64,000 nt of DNA from Allantophomopsis cytisporea (taxonomy: Eukaryota > Ascomycota > Leotiomycetes > Phacidiales > Phacidiaceae). Made by a program: the position numbers and the translations under genes. Numbering within the stretch: position 1 is the stretch's first letter; every line of letters begins with the position of its first letter. This document shows positions 22,394 to 33,891 of the stretch, piece after piece. Location: positions 434,001 to 498,000 of the forward strand of contig CP103023.1 in NCBI GenBank assembly GCA_024752435.1. Reading direction: 5' to 3'. Below the pieces are notes generated by a model, which was given only the letters and a program-made list of their open reading frames with translations, did no database searches and was not told the origin of the DNA.

Positions 22394-23326
22394 ATGTCCT
22401 CCCCCGCCGAAAAGCTGAAAAACAACAAAACCCTCTCCATTCTGCGCGCCGCAGAGGAAGGTAACTACGGCATCGTCTCAGCATGCTGCGTACGACCTCT
22501 CCCACCTCACAAAAGTCTCCGCCACTAACCCTCGCAGTACTCCTTCGAAGAAATCGTGGCGACCGCCCGCGCCGCAGAAGCCAAGAACTCACCAGCAATG
22601 ATCCTGCTCTTCCCATGGGCGATGCAAACCTTCTCGCACATCCTCGTGAACCTCGCAGCAGACGTATGCAAATCCGCCAAGGTGCCGATGTCACTGCACT
22701 TGGACCACTGCCAGGACGTGGAGCTGGTCAAGTACGCGGCGTCGTTGCCCTTCGACAGCATCATGGTCGACATGTCGCACTACGAGAAGGACGAGAACCT
22801 GCGCCTGACCAAGGAGTTGACTGAGTACTGCCATGCGAGGGGGATCGCTACAGAGGCGGAGCCGGGCCGGATTGAGGGCGGGGAGGATGGCGTTAAGGAC
22901 ACGGCGGAGTTGGAGGGCGTTTTGACTACGCCTGAGCAGGCGTTGGAGTTCGTGGCTACGGGTATTGATATTCTGGCGCCTGCATTTGGGAACATTCATG
23001 GCGAGTACGATTCTAAGGGTGCCCGTGGCTGGTTGGAGTTTGATCGCCTGGAGAAGGTGAGGGAGGCTACGAGGGGGAAGGTCAATTTGTGTCTGCATGG
23101 TACGAACAGTTTTGATGCGACTTTGTTTCGGGATTGTGTGAAGGGGGGCATGACGAAGATTAATATCAATAAGCAGATGATTGATCCGTGGAATGAGATG
23201 ATGATTGGCAGGGCGAAGGGAACGGGATTCACGCCTATTACGAAGTATATTGAGGATAGTTGTGATGTTTTCCAGAAGGAAGTCGAGCGGTTAATGGATG
23301 AATGTGGGAGTTCGGGGAAGGCTTAA
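22394..23326 (+). CDS. class II ketose-bisphosphate aldolase-like protein
   Basis: Zinc-dependent TIM-barrel enzyme of the fructose/tagatose-bisphosphate aldolase superfamily, expected to cleave a ketose phosphate to a triose phosphate and an aldehyde. Exons 22394-22489 and 22538-23326 with a 48-nt intron; 294 aa, a normal length. Zinc-site and active-site motifs: HLDHCQD near residue 90, EAEPGRI followed by GGEDGVKD, FGNIHGEYD (zinc His), CLHGTNSFD (zinc His) and GMTKININKQM. Several positions differ from textbook enzymes: HLDHG is HLDHC, DGS is DMS, HGGSG-type loop is HGTNSF, and AELG is AEPG. The real substrate is therefore open. Codon use is very C/G-ending in the first half. It runs convergently towards PPN1. 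The start ATG lies 4 nt after an ACCATCATC leader and gives MSSPAEKLKNNKTLSILRAA. Confidence 0.87.
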
Positions 23327-23682
23327 GGTTTGAGGGTTTGAGGGTTTGAGGGTTTAAGAGGGGACGGATGTTGAGTTGGCTTTGCTTAGCTATAATGAGA
23401 AACAGAGGCATCTATAGTTTCAGATTTAGATATAGATACGTCCACATGTTTCACATTGTTCGTAAATTCTTCACTCATTACATACTATCCCAATAAGCAT
23501 ATATGACATAGACACACTTATTATATACAATTTCATGACATCTATTACCAAAGGGTATAGTCCCCAGCCGGACGCCCGCACCCGCTTCCCATGCAAAATG
23601 CAACCAACAAACGTTTCATCAATATCACAGTCTCATATACACTTCTCATATCTCACCCGCAACGCAGCTAAAAGCACATCCC
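23327..23682. other. convergent 3' region aldolase/PPN1, with (GGTTTGAG)3-GGTTTAAG
   Basis: About 356 bp between two stop codons facing each other. It starts directly after the aldolase TAA with four octamers (23327-23358): three GGTTTGAG and one GGTTTAAG. The rest is A/T-rich and presumably supplies 3' UTRs and poly(A) signals for both genes. Confidence 0.75.
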
Positions 23683-25968
23683 TCACAACTCCTCATACTC
23701 TCTTCCCTGCCCAAGCACTATCGGTATCTTCGGATCCTTTAGTTCATCAAAGCTCTTAACGGACTCTTCATCGAACGTGCCGACAAAAGCACGCTTCACG
23801 AACGTCAACCACGCGCGGTTCTTCTTCTTCTGCTTCCTGCGCTTCTGGCATTTCTTGCCGCACTTCTTCTTGTGGTGTTTCTTCTCGTCGTGCACGTCGC
23901 CATCCTCAACATCAAGATCGTCAGAATCTTCATCATCTTCCAGGTCGTCAATATCTTCGACCACACTGTCGAGATCATCCAGGTCGGCGGCGAAGGAGTG
24001 TTTCTTGACAGACTTGTATTGGCCAATACGGTCTGCGAGCCTCAGATAGCTACGTACGGTCATATCCTTCAAGCCGTAGACCGAGTCATTGAAAGTGCTG
24101 TATTCGATCTCGAACTTGAATGTGTTTGGCTGTGGAATTGGCTTGGGGTGTTTGCCGTGATGCTTTCCTTTCTTCCAGCGATCCTCATCCAGCTCCGCAT
24201 CTCCAAGGGAGTGCTTTGTGTAGTCATTGTTGATGTGTGTCAGGTTGGCAAAATATTGCACGTAGCCGAGCAGCGTGAATGTTTGTGGAGAGTAGGCTGG
24301 ACCCGGCGGTGAGGTTGGTGATGGTGGCTGAGGCACATGGAGATCGGGGTTCGTAGGCTTGCTAGGCTTCTTTTTGTGCTTCTTGTGTTTCTTACTAGAG
24401 GATATGGAGTCGACGTTGTCTTCGAAGTCACTTACAACTGCGTTGACATCGTCAACAATAGTCTTGGGGACTGATTCGACAGAGCGCGGAGCCGGTTGGC
24501 TTGGCATGTTCGCCCATGTCATTGCGGTGTCAAGACCAGATATGTTGTAGTCGACGATTCGGAGGGTGGGGAAATAGTTTGGCACTATACTTGGATTGGC
24601 AATCGAGAGCGAGTATCGTTCACCCCATACTCCGCCAATCTTCTTCAAGTACTTCTCCCTCTTTGTTTGCTTCTTTCCTTTCTTTCCCCTCTTCTTCTTT
24701 GTTGTTTTCTCAGTCTCGAGATCGTCCGAAGTCCCGGTGTGGTCATCAGCCAAATCTTCCGCAGTCGGCGGCCATGATACGGTAGCTGGCGCCTTTGGTA
24801 ACTTCGACCAATTGTCTCGAAGTTCTTCCAGGTAGTCTGCCGAGGATGCAATGTCAAGTTCTTCATCCATCAGGGTACGCACCTGGCTTGTTTCTGAGAT
24901 CTGACCCTGGAGGCTCAAAAGATCGATTTCCTTGGCATCCTGTAGGAGGAAATGGTCAACATTCATGTGACCAAATACACCACCTACAACGACATCTCTG
25001 TATTGTTGAAGCCATAAGGTGTATTTCTGCCAGCAGGACTCATCCCATAAAGTTTTAGTATCTGTGCGGGCTGGTGGAACATGGCCCATCATGATAGCCT
25101 TCATGCCTCGCTCACGCATGAACTGAAGCTGGATACGTAGCCATTCCATATGCTCATAGCCAGGCTCGCTCTTCGCAGCACATCCATCCACTCCGGCATT
25201 ATGGGCAAAGAAGTAGAGCGTATTCAAACTAAACACTGCCAACTTTTGGGGAATAACTTCGGTGTAAAACCAGCCACCACGTTCGAATCCGTGTCTCTGC
25301 TCCTCAGGTATGAACTTCCTCCAGACAGTAGTGTATGATTTGAGCCACTTATTGGGGCCGGCCAGCAAGATATTGTGTGGGAGAATGTCGTTGTTTCCGA
25401 AGGTGGGTACGATTGGGATGGACAAGTCCTTTGTAGGGTCAGATTCGTCTAGGCCATTGCCAAAGATATCGGCGAATCGCTTCGCAATGAAGTCATTGGT
25501 GTCAAGGACCTGCGAAGCCGTTCGGGGAACCGATTCGTCACTATCGTGTCGAGCTGAATCTCCAGTCCATATCACAAAGTCGACAGTGTCACGTAGGTTT
25601 GCCGCAATCCAATCAAAGGTGGCATTCACCAGAGACATTGGCGAATCGCAGTCTGATGTTTCGGCTCCATATAGTCCAGCTGGACCATCGCCTCTATGGC
25701 ATGCGATGCCTTCTTCGGTCGAGGAGTGTATCTTGTAGAACGGATCCGGGTGGAAATCTGCGGGGGGGATTCAGTCACTCTAATGACGCAGGTGTTGCCT
25801 GTCATACATACCCGTAATATGCAAGAATCTGCCATGCAGCTTGGACGGTGTGGCCTTCACTACTGACTGCTGTATATCATTCTGTAACGATGCCTCTGTA
25901 TCAAGAATTGGGCTTGCCAAGCCAACTTCGAGGAGACTGGCTCCCAGAATCCAAGCGTGAAGACGCAT
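23683..25968 (-). CDS. PPN1: vacuolar endopolyphosphatase
   Basis: Vacuolar type II membrane hydrolase that cuts long inorganic polyphosphate chains internally. Exons 25968-25812 and 25757-23683 with a 54-nt intron; 743 aa. MRLHAWILGASLLEVGLASP is a signal anchor. Metallophosphatase motifs appear in order: HITDFHPDP (split by the intron), WTGDSARHDSDE, TFGNNDILPHN, GHVPP and GHMNVDHFLL. Cysteines typical of the lumenal domain are present (SDCDSP, DGCAAKSEPGYE, DESCWQ). The C-terminal third is unusually charged: a Lys-rich segment (KKKRGKKGKKQTKREK), His/Lys stretches, an Asp-rich stretch (DDLEDDEDSDDLDVEDGD) and a Lys/Arg block with CGKKCQKRRKQKKKN before the final conserved RAWLTFVKRAFVGT. 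The start at 25968 is chosen for the signal anchor; an upstream in-frame ATG at 26058 would hide it. Confidence 0.93.
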
Positions 25969-26525
25969 AGCAAGGAGAAAATGAAAGGTGCTTAGGAAAC
26001 AGAGGGATTTAGAGGTAAGTTCTTGACATGGCAGGACTACAAATTTTGGGGCCACCAAGCGAAGGAGAAGAAAGATTTATGCAAAGGTACGATGGATTGG
26101 TGAAGCAGGCGCCTTGGTAGAGTTCTGTGCTGCACTCTTTCGCTTTTTGGTTCTTCTCTTGTTCTGGTTTTTGCAGCTTTACGGAGATTCTCTCCTAGGC
26201 TGCCTTTTTCTGCTTGTGGTTTTGGAAAATGGGGATTTCTGGCTACCAGATTGAGTTGCGGACGCGGAAGCGGGAACTAAATATTTCCACACCGTTTTTT
26301 GCTCTTTGCAGAGCACCAGTGAGTGACAGGAGTAAATGCCAGGAACTGGACCTTCTTTTGATTTTTCTCGTGACCGAGTGAACTTCACTCTTCCCTTCGG
26401 CTTTCTTGAGATGGGAAATTGTTTTGAAGGAGTGTAGTGGGAGACGTGTATTATATAGGCTGATGGAGTGATGTATGTGTACACCGAGGCCGTTTTTGTA
26501 CTGTGGACGGACTATGGCCAACCCA

Positions 26526-26556
26526 AGTCAGTCAGTCAGTCAGTCAGTCAGTCAGT
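26526..26556. repeat. (AGTC)n microsatellite, nearly 8 units
   Basis: Perfect tetramer run AGTC about 560 bp upstream of the PPN1 start codon. Confidence 0.93.
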
Positions 26557-27002
26557 GTGTGAGATTAGCATTTCATCATCGTAAGTACTCACTCTGCTCT
26601 GCCCTCTCGCTCATTTCAGAGCCTTAGCCCTCCCCCTTGTGCATTTTTTTGTGTTGTGGGCTAAATGAAGTTGGTATAGCCGTATGCTCGTGACTTGTAA
26701 GACACGCGCTACTGTGGTGACTTGACCAATAGTCGAATGCGAATACACAACGTGTAGATGATGTTGGCTGCTATGAATCAAAGACTTCCTATGGAGCTTC
26801 ATACATGTATTGGGTAGTATTCATATGTGGATGGCATATATTCTGATGGAGGATCCGCTGACACTGACGGGGAGCAGAAGCTGAATCCAACGCCACAGCG
26901 AGGGTGAGAATGACAGAGATGTAGAGTGCGCGGATGACGACCTGCAGGTAGTACAACCTAAAAACAATGTGTACGGTGTGAGTGACTGTCTTTATTAATC
27001 AC

Positions 27003-27025
27003 GTATGTATGTATGTATGTATGTA
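27003..27025. repeat. (GTAT)n microsatellite, nearly 6 units
   Basis: Perfect tetramer run in the intergenic region before the tRNA gene. Confidence 0.93.
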
Positions 27026-27309
27026 CCACATATCATGAGGATAAAACACAAAGTTGTCTAAATAATAACGCAGCGCTCGAATCTTCAAATGCTCATGCGC
27101 TTTTGTTTACCAGTGATGTCAATGTGCAGGCCAGCTTGCACGTACTCCTTGGTCCGTAGTTCGTCTGTAATATAATTGGAAAGTAGTCGATGTGCATACT
27201 TGCCCTTGCAGGTACTTTGCTCACCAGCTCAAGCGCCAACTCACCATTAGCAGTGCCCTTACATTGATGTTACTTTATGTTTTTAAATAAGCCGCCCTTC
27301 TTCAACAGC

Positions 27310-27390
27310 GGCCAGGTGACGGAGTGGTTAACGTGACAGCCTAGAAAGCTGTTGCCTTCGGGCGCACAGGTTCGAATCCTGTCCTGGTCG
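27310..27390 (+). tRNA. tRNA-Ser(AGA): tRNA-Ser, anticodon AGA
   Basis: All arms can be drawn by hand: acceptor GGCCAGG with CCTGGTC (one G-T), T8-G9, D arm ACG-loop-CGT with GAGTGGTTAA as loop (A box), anticodon stem ACAGC/GCTGT with loop CTAGAAA giving AGA, a long class II variable arm (TGCC-TTC-GGGC), T arm ACAGG-TTCGAAT-CCTGT (B box GGTTCGAATCC), discriminator G. No intron; 81 nt without CCA. The long extra arm confirms serine. It is not linked to other tRNA genes. Confidence 0.96.
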
Positions 27391-27391
27391 G

Positions 27392-27397
27392 TTTTTT
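27392..27397 (+). terminator. RNA polymerase III terminator (T6)
   Basis: Six T residues starting two bases after the tRNA 3' end, with a longer T run close behind (about 27402-27409). Confidence 0.85.
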
Positions 27398-28621
27398 GGG
27401 ATTTTTTTTGCGGTCATTCAGGATTCAAGTCTTGTTATGATTGATTATCTTTTGTTGATTTCACAAGTAGAAGTTCCATTGTAGTTGATATGATTTACAT
27501 TTTTGATGGTTGGTTGACTACATTTCTTTCTCACCAAAACTGCGTGGAAATAGGCGAATTTCAAAGGCCTAGGACATGCGCTTTAGCTCAGACTGTTACA
27601 TCTGATGAGAGGATAGCAAATACATCAAGCTTTATTCACACATTCAAAAACTGAAAGTTACGACCTATAGAGCCCTATAAATTGGAGTTAATGAAGCCAG
27701 ACGTATAAATATACAAGAATCTGCAAGGATATGACCTGTAAGACAGCAGTATACTCTTCAGAGTCTTCACCTAGTACTTATAGTTCACATCTTGTTACAA
27801 AAAAGACAATAACGATGAGACTGTGAATATCGGTAGTCATGTTAGGTCGACTCTAATCTTTCTAGGAGGTTCAAGGCCATATACTTGTATATTGCTAATG
27901 ATGCTATTCGAAGTGTCCTCTAAGCACGAGTAAAAATGTCCTCTCAAGTATAAAGATTAGATTCCCAGCCCTTTACTTTCCTTACTTACGGTAAAGATAT
28001 AATATGATACACAATAAAGCACAAAACATAGGAGGGAAAGTATGAGGTTGCGTAGACATAACAAACTGTTCCTTAGACTCATCTCTTGTGAAATTCATGA
28101 TTTATACACAAAGGCATATCTTGGAAGTTGACACTGTCCTATATATTTTCAATGGTACATGACTATGAAGGCTGATGATGCAGAAACCATACGTTTTACA
28201 AAATAGTCTGCTCTAAGAAGTTCTCAAATAAGATGCAACGGACGAAACGTATTCTAAAGTTCACTCAGTCAGCACATGGTCGCTTTATACTTGAGTCCGA
28301 GTGCTCAAGTGTGTGCGAAAAAGCGTGGTTCATCATATCCGCTATCGTATGGTTAACTATCGCTACATAATACTACTGTTATGTTGTATCTTATCATGCT
28401 TGCAACCTGCTTGGGTCTTCGATGGCCCGTCTCTTAAACAAAGCTTTCAGAGAAAATAATTCAATAATCAAGATCTTAGCCACATGAAAATGCCCTCTGA
28501 GAAAAGCATTCACGAAATACGTTGACTGCTTGACATCAACGTCAAGTGTTGCATACTACCAGTCATTGATTCCTCGAGAATCCTTATCTTCAGCACCCAG
28601 ATGCTCATTCCATATCAGCAA
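27398..28621. other. AT-rich intergenic region, nothing recognisable
   Basis: 1.2 kb between the tRNA and the stop of the minus-strand Rossmann-fold gene. No ORF of note, no tandem array and no terminal repeats seen. A 106-codon + ORF at 28530 mainly overlaps the gene on the other strand. Confidence 0.6.
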
Positions 28622-29343
28622 TCAAGTCAATATAGCCTTGCCCTTCACCACCAAGTCATCATTCTCAAGAGTCTGCTTTTCATGGCCAGAAAACGCTACG
28701 TCAATTAGGGCAGCAGCCAACTCTTCAATTCCAATAGTGAGACTTTTCGGCATAACAGCTTTCGCAATTCCACTCTTCAGAACACCGCCCGGCTTGGCAA
28801 TAAATATAGCCAAGTCGTTTTCATACTCCGCCTGCAGAGCGAGTACTTGATTCTCCACCTCTCCCTAGAAAATAATCAGCAAATTCTCACAGTAACAGTC
28901 ACAGAACCTACCCTCATACGTCTGAAATCAGACATAACCCACAACTTCGCTTCCTGATTCCGCTCTGTGAATTTGCCACCAACATACACGAAGTTGAACT
29001 TCTTCCCCCTCTTCACAGTCTGCGTTGCTACAGAATTGGCAATGGCTTTTACGCCGGCTATCGTGAAGTCCATGTTGACGAGCTTTGCCTGAGCCGCTTC
29101 ACCCCCGACTTGTCCCAGTGTCCAGACGCATGCGTCGGCTCCGGATAACTGCTCAAGAACTGCGGGAGGGTAGGATGTAAAATCTTCAAGGATCACGCCT
29201 TTGATTTTGGGATTACTGGCCGAGGGTTCTGGTAGGGCTCGGCGGGTGATTGTGATGATTTCGCTGATTGAGGGGTGGACTAGGCATTGCTTGAGTACTT
29301 CTCCTCCAATGAACCCTGTAGCTCCTGTCAAGATAATTCTCAT
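28622..29343 (-). CDS. NAD(P)-binding Rossmann-fold protein (atypical short-chain dehydrogenase/NmrA-like)
   Basis: Exons 29343-28912 (144 codons) and 28864-28622 with a 47-nt GTAGGT...TAG intron; 224 aa. The N-terminus MRIILTGATGFIGGEVLKQC has the dinucleotide-binding GXXGXXG motif directly at the start. Later signs are FVYVGGKFTERN, a spot where this family usually has its active-site-like segment, and FIAKPGGVLKSG. The length and lack of a clear YXXXK motif favour a small NAD(P)H-binding, NmrA-like or YbjT-like protein rather than a classical dehydrogenase. Substrate unknown. It shares a 465-bp divergent promoter with the asparaginase-like gene. Confidence 0.82.
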
Positions 29344-29808
29344 GATGGTGTATTGAGGTCAAAAGAAGGCGAGTGTGCGGGTGTAGAGGTAACAGGTAGG
29401 AAAGATTAATGCTTGATCATGAATGAAATGAGAGATAGTTGGATGTACTGTACAAAGTACTTTAGGTGCCAAAGTCTTTGTTATCTCGCAGTTCTTCTCC
29501 AGCTATAGTCTTCTACTTCGTCCGATAACACAAACAAATATCCAGAATATGTGATCGTACTTCTCCCACATATCTTATATTTTAGTGATTAAGTAGGCAA
29601 CATTTAAACCGGCTGAATACTGAGCCCCGAAGACCGACTACATATTTATTATTCGACCGACTGCGTATATGCCTAATATTAAAGGCATGAAATCCTTATC
29701 TACAACCCCAGATCTTCGATAAGCCTTCATGCAGGGGTCCAACGTCAATGAAGCTGAACCTTTGAAGCTCTTCAAACAATCATACTGCAAGTAATCAAGA
29801 TCGTCATA
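29344..29808. promoter_or_regulatory. divergent promoter: Rossmann-fold gene (-) / asparaginase-like gene (+)
   Basis: 465 bp between two start codons facing away from each other. AT-rich, including TATATTTTAG near 29575-29584. No well-known operator motif recognised. Confidence 0.5.
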
Positions 29809-31369
29809 ATGGAGTACAAGATTTCAACCCAGTCGGAGAAAAAGATCACTCCAAGGCTGATAATTCATGGTGGAGGTAATGGAATCCCCAATCTCACCAA
29901 CTTTGTTGATGGGGTGCTAATGATAACACCATAGCTGGGAATATTAAGCCATCCAACTTACCACCCGCAAAGTATCGCCAATACCACAGATCGCTTCTCA
30001 AGATTCTCTCAGAGACGCATTATTTCCAGCAACAAGGTCATTCTGCTCTTGATACTGTGACGTTCGCTGTATCACAACTGGAAGATAACCCACTCTTCAA
30101 TAGTGGGCATGGAGCTGTCTTCACACGTGATGGCGTAAATGAGCTAGAGGTTTCTGTTATGGTGTCGAAGGGGAAAAAGAAGCGTGGAGTTGGGCTTATG
30201 GGGTAAACTCATCTTCTAAAATGGTAATTATTTTCACAGGCTGATGATCTATAGATTGAGACATGTTAAGAATCCCGTCAAGCTTGCCAGAGAAATGCTC
30301 ATCCGAGGTGAAGATGACCTTGAAGGCGGAAACGGCGAGCATAGAGGCCCGATGGCCAACTCCGAGGATGAAGACTCTGCCATGAAGCCACCAAGTGGTG
30401 GAGCACAGGGTCACTGCCAGCTTCATGGAGAGGGGGCAGAAAAACTGGCTAAGAAATGGGGACTGGAGATGGTTGATCCTAGCTACTACTTTGTACAAGC
30501 TCGATGGGATGAGCATGTTGCCGGATTGGAGCGAGAGAAAGATGGCAAGGGCCACGCTTCCTATGATGCGGAGCTGTTCGTTCCTCAGGGAACATGTGGT
30601 GCCGTGGCTCTTGACTTTGATGGAGTATGTGCCGTTGCTACCAGCACGGGCGGCATGACCAACAAGCTCACTGGTATGTTCCGCTTTACAATCCGGTATT
30701 CAATGCTAACAGCGAACAGGCCGCATCGGTGACACACCCACTCTTGGAGCAGGTTTCTGGGCCGAAGAATGGGAGGAAGTCGGCGCAAAGCGAGGCCTAG
30801 GTGGCCAACCGATGTTCATGCTCTCTGAAACCCTACAAGGTCTGGTAGCAGACTGTTTGCCGAACCTGAGAAGCTACAACCCGTTGTCAACTGACGAGAT
30901 AGACCATGACCGCATCTTCCATAGTACAGCTATCAGTGGCACAGGAAATGGCGACTCCTTCCTCCGCACGAATGCCGTTCGAACAGCGTCTGCTATTGCG
31001 CGCTACACTAGACCTATCGGCCACCATAAGACCTCCCTTCAAGATGCGCTGACGCAGGTAACTGGCCCTGGCGGCGATCTTGAGAAGAGTGCTGGGAACC
31101 GCTGGAAGAAGACTGGGGAGGGTGAGGGAGGGATGATTGGTATTGACCTTATTGTGGTAGCTGATAAGAATGGCGACAAGAAAATTGCCGTTAGTCATAT
31201 TGTTGATGACTACAACTGTGCAGGTATGTTCAGGGCTGCTGTTGATAAGAACGGCAAGGCTGTTTGCAGAATCTGGAGACCTGGACAGTACGATGACCTT
31301 GAAGGCTATGAGGATGAGGGTAGAGAGTATGATCCTAGGGATTGGCTGGGCGAAAAGAAGAGTTGGTGA
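29809..31369 (+). CDS. Ntn-hydrolase asparaginase / isoaspartyl peptidase family protein
   Basis: Threonine-nucleophile amidohydrolase of the plant-type asparaginase family, which self-cleaves into two chains and hydrolyses Asn or isoaspartyl dipeptides. Exons 29809-29875, 29935-30202, 30240-30673 and 30720-31369; 472 aa. The N-terminus RLIIHGGAGNIKPS is split by the first intron. It continues with NPLFNSGHGAVFTRDG and ELEVSVM. The self-cleavage and nucleophile site is PQGTCGAVALD (Thr in GTCG, where many relatives have GTVG), followed by TSTGGMTNKLTGRIGDTP and LGAG. Later parts are SGTGNGDSFLRT and the end DDYNCAGMFRAAVDKNGKA. A Glu/Gly-rich segment before the nucleophile (GEDDLEGGNGEHRGPMANSE) looks like an enlarged linker. 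Intron 2 is only 37 nt (GTAAAC...CAG), the shortest here, so that join deserves care. Confidence 0.85.
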
Positions 31370-32119
31370 TGATCGTGGAGTTAGATGTCCAATTAGACAT
31401 CGTTTATAGCTGTTTCCTACCTATTTGACGGCTAAATCTGGTTCTTGCTAGTTTAAGTAACATCTAGAGCTCATTTCATGAGCGAATTTAAATCCCAGCG
31501 TGTGGTATCGCGTGTCAAAATCCACACCCGATTCGATGATATTGTATTAAAGGTCCACTAGGAGCTTGCTTTATCTTACAACGTCGGTTGTTGCTAAGTG
31601 TATCTGGCTACAGTCACATGAATATCAGGATGCTGCATCACTGGGTTTGTCAGGTAAATTCTAGAAGTTGACTGAAACATATCCCGACTTGCTTGTGTAT
31701 GTTGATACGCCAATATAGAACGAACACCCTGTAATTGCAAGAACCAGCTGTCTACCAATCGCACTCCAATATCAAAGAGACTTGACACTAGAATTCTCAG
31801 CAGCGTTTTGACATTCCGAAATCCATCAACGCTTTTATGGTTGACGACGAATTCTGAATGATATGAGTAATATCAACGATGATGAAATCATCGATGAACA
31901 AGCTACAGATTCTTAACTTAGACGGAATAAGTCCATCACGGCAAGAAAACTGATGAGAGTTTGGCCCTACCAGAACTCAATCGCTATATATGACATTTAG
32001 TGGACTCATATATTAAGTATATCTCCATGTTTGATAGAAGTTTGGCATCACAAGCAAATTACAAAGGAAGACAAGGAGCAAAACATGTGGGTATATTCTA
32101 TCTAGTGTGCAAATTTAAT
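31370..32119. other. convergent intergenic region (asparaginase-like / URN1)
   Basis: 750 bp between two stop codons, AT-rich. I see only short chance ORFs (for example minus 31594-31788). Presumed 3' UTRs of both genes. Confidence 0.6.
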
Positions 32120-33891
32120 TCACGAAGATGGCTCTTGTTCCGGCGGAGAATCTGGCATGAGATGGCTCTTGAGCCCAGCTTTACCGATACGCATAGCACG
32201 TTCAATCTCAGCCTCCTCTTCCCGAAGTCTACTCTTCCCAAATCGCAGGTTCTTCTCTTGTCTCCGCTTCTCTTCTGCGACCTTCCTTTCACGCTCGTCA
32301 AGAGCTTTCTGCCGTCTCTCCTTCTCCGCTTTTTGCTTGATGCCCTCTTCTGTCTCCTCCTCCGGAATTGTCTCCGGCGGTGGTGGAAGATTTGCAACGA
32401 AGGCTTCCACGAGCGGATCCCGAACGGCAGGATCCAATGAAATAAACCTGATATCGGCAAGGACTGTTGGTGGTAAATGTGATGGAAGCGTCGAGTTGTT
32501 AAGCTGTGATATTGGCTGTGACTTGAGAAGTGCTGATAGATCCGATTTGAGAGTTGACTGTGGAAGTTTGAGACGACTGATATGTTCGCGGTAAAATTTC
32601 TCACGATCTTTGTCTGATAGACCGGTATCTCGCATTTCAGATTCTTTCTTAAATTTGCGCTTGAACTCTGGCCAGTACAACTTTGGCGTCGCTTTTTGCT
32701 GCAAGAAGGTTAAATATGGTATCCGAGGATCTTTCCTCTCTTCTTTCGCTCGCTGCTCTCGAAGTACTCGAATCTTTTCACGCGACCACTCTTCCCAAAC
32801 TTCCTTTCGTGCCTTCATGCTAGTCAATGCTGTATATCGGCTATCATCCACAAGTTTTCCTTCTTCGATCAATTTTTCCCAAGGGCTGTAAGGGTTTATG
32901 CCAAAGTCATTAAGTAGGTCCTTGAACAGTGCCTTCGCATCTTCATCAGAAAGGGCTAGACCTTCTACCCCTTCCTCCCAGTCCTCCATATGGCCATCAT
33001 CGTATTCTCCTTGGTCCAGACCATATTCTTGACCCATAGCAGCTAACTGATACGCAATATCGTCTTCATTGAACTCGACAGGCTCATCTGCGGCATCCTC
33101 ATCCCCATCAGTCCGTTGTCGTTTCGAAGGATTTTCGTCATTGTCCTCATCATCTGTCACCTCCACCTCCTCATATTCCGAGCTCTCGTTTCCTTCATCA
33201 GGTCGTTCATCTTCAATGGGAGTTTTCTCTACCACAACTGGCATCGGAGCTGCACCTGGAGCAGTTCGCTCATCACCCTCTGGTTCATCCTTCTTCGTTA
33301 GAGCTTCAGCTTTCTGTCTGATGCGCTCTTGATCCAGCGCCAATATCCCTGCATTGAGCTTCTCAGGTATGCGCCAATAACTCTGGTTTTTCTCGGGGTT
33401 AAACGCAAAACGTCGGCCAAGCTTCGTATGTACTAATATCCATGGCTCACAGCCAGGTATAGCTTGCTTCGATTTCGGTTTGTCTGTAGGTTGCGGTCTT
33501 CTGTCATGATGTCCATCACGCCCACCTCTACCCCCTCGATTGTGTTGAAAACCACCTCTCCCCTGAGTGTGACCGTGTTGTGGAAAACCTCCGTCAAATG
33601 TCGCTCCAGCACTTGGTATTGGACCTCCAACGGATTGGTATTGTAGAAAGCTCTGAGATGGGTTGATTGGCGTTATGGGTATTTGAGGTGTAACGGGTGG
33701 TGGTACTGCTACAGGCCTTGTATAAGTGGATTGCTTCGTCACTGCATTGTAATAGTATGAGTGGCCTAAAAACTCCGGTCAATATATGATAACGACATCA
33801 TTCGAACTTTCTTACCTGTTGGAGCTTTATGCTCAGTCCAACCTTCTGGCAGTGGTGGAAGAGCTTGCGCTTTATGTGTAGACTTCAGCAT
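32120..33891 (-). CDS. URN1: WW/FF-domain pre-mRNA splicing factor, Urn1/Dre4 type
   Basis: Spliceosome-associated protein. Exons 33891-33816 and 33765-32120 with a 50-nt GTAAGA...TAG intron; 573 aa. The first WW domain begins LPPLPEGWTEHKAPTGHSYY and ends at STYTRP, and is interrupted by the intron. An RG-rich linker (GRGGFQHNRGGRGGRDGHHD) precedes a second WW-like unit, PWILVHTKLGRRFAFNPEKN followed by QSYWRIP. After a long acidic region (YEEVEVTDDEDNDENPSKRQ) an FF domain runs from ALSDEDAKALFKDLLNDFGI through SPWEKLIEEGKL, DDSRYTALTSMKARKEVWEE. The C-terminus is an Arg/Glu-rich helix (RRQKALDERERKVAEEKRRQ). Budding yeast Urn1 and fission yeast Dre4 have the same WW-FF plan. Extension through the intron is needed to complete the first WW domain and fixes the start. 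Confidence 0.87.

Larger units (their letters stand above)
25969..27309. other. intergenic: PPN1 promoter and upstream region of tRNA-Ser
   Basis: 1.34 kb without a supportable ORF. It contains the PPN1 promoter, an (AGTC)n array at 26526-26556 and a (GTAT)n array at about 27003-27025. Small ORFs at 26179-26521 and 26611-26802 overlap each other in different frames and look like chance. Confidence 0.6.

Noticed and set aside
27398..28621. Transposon remnant in the AT-rich stretch
   Set aside because: I looked for terminal repeats, target duplications and transposase-like ORFs and found none by eye.
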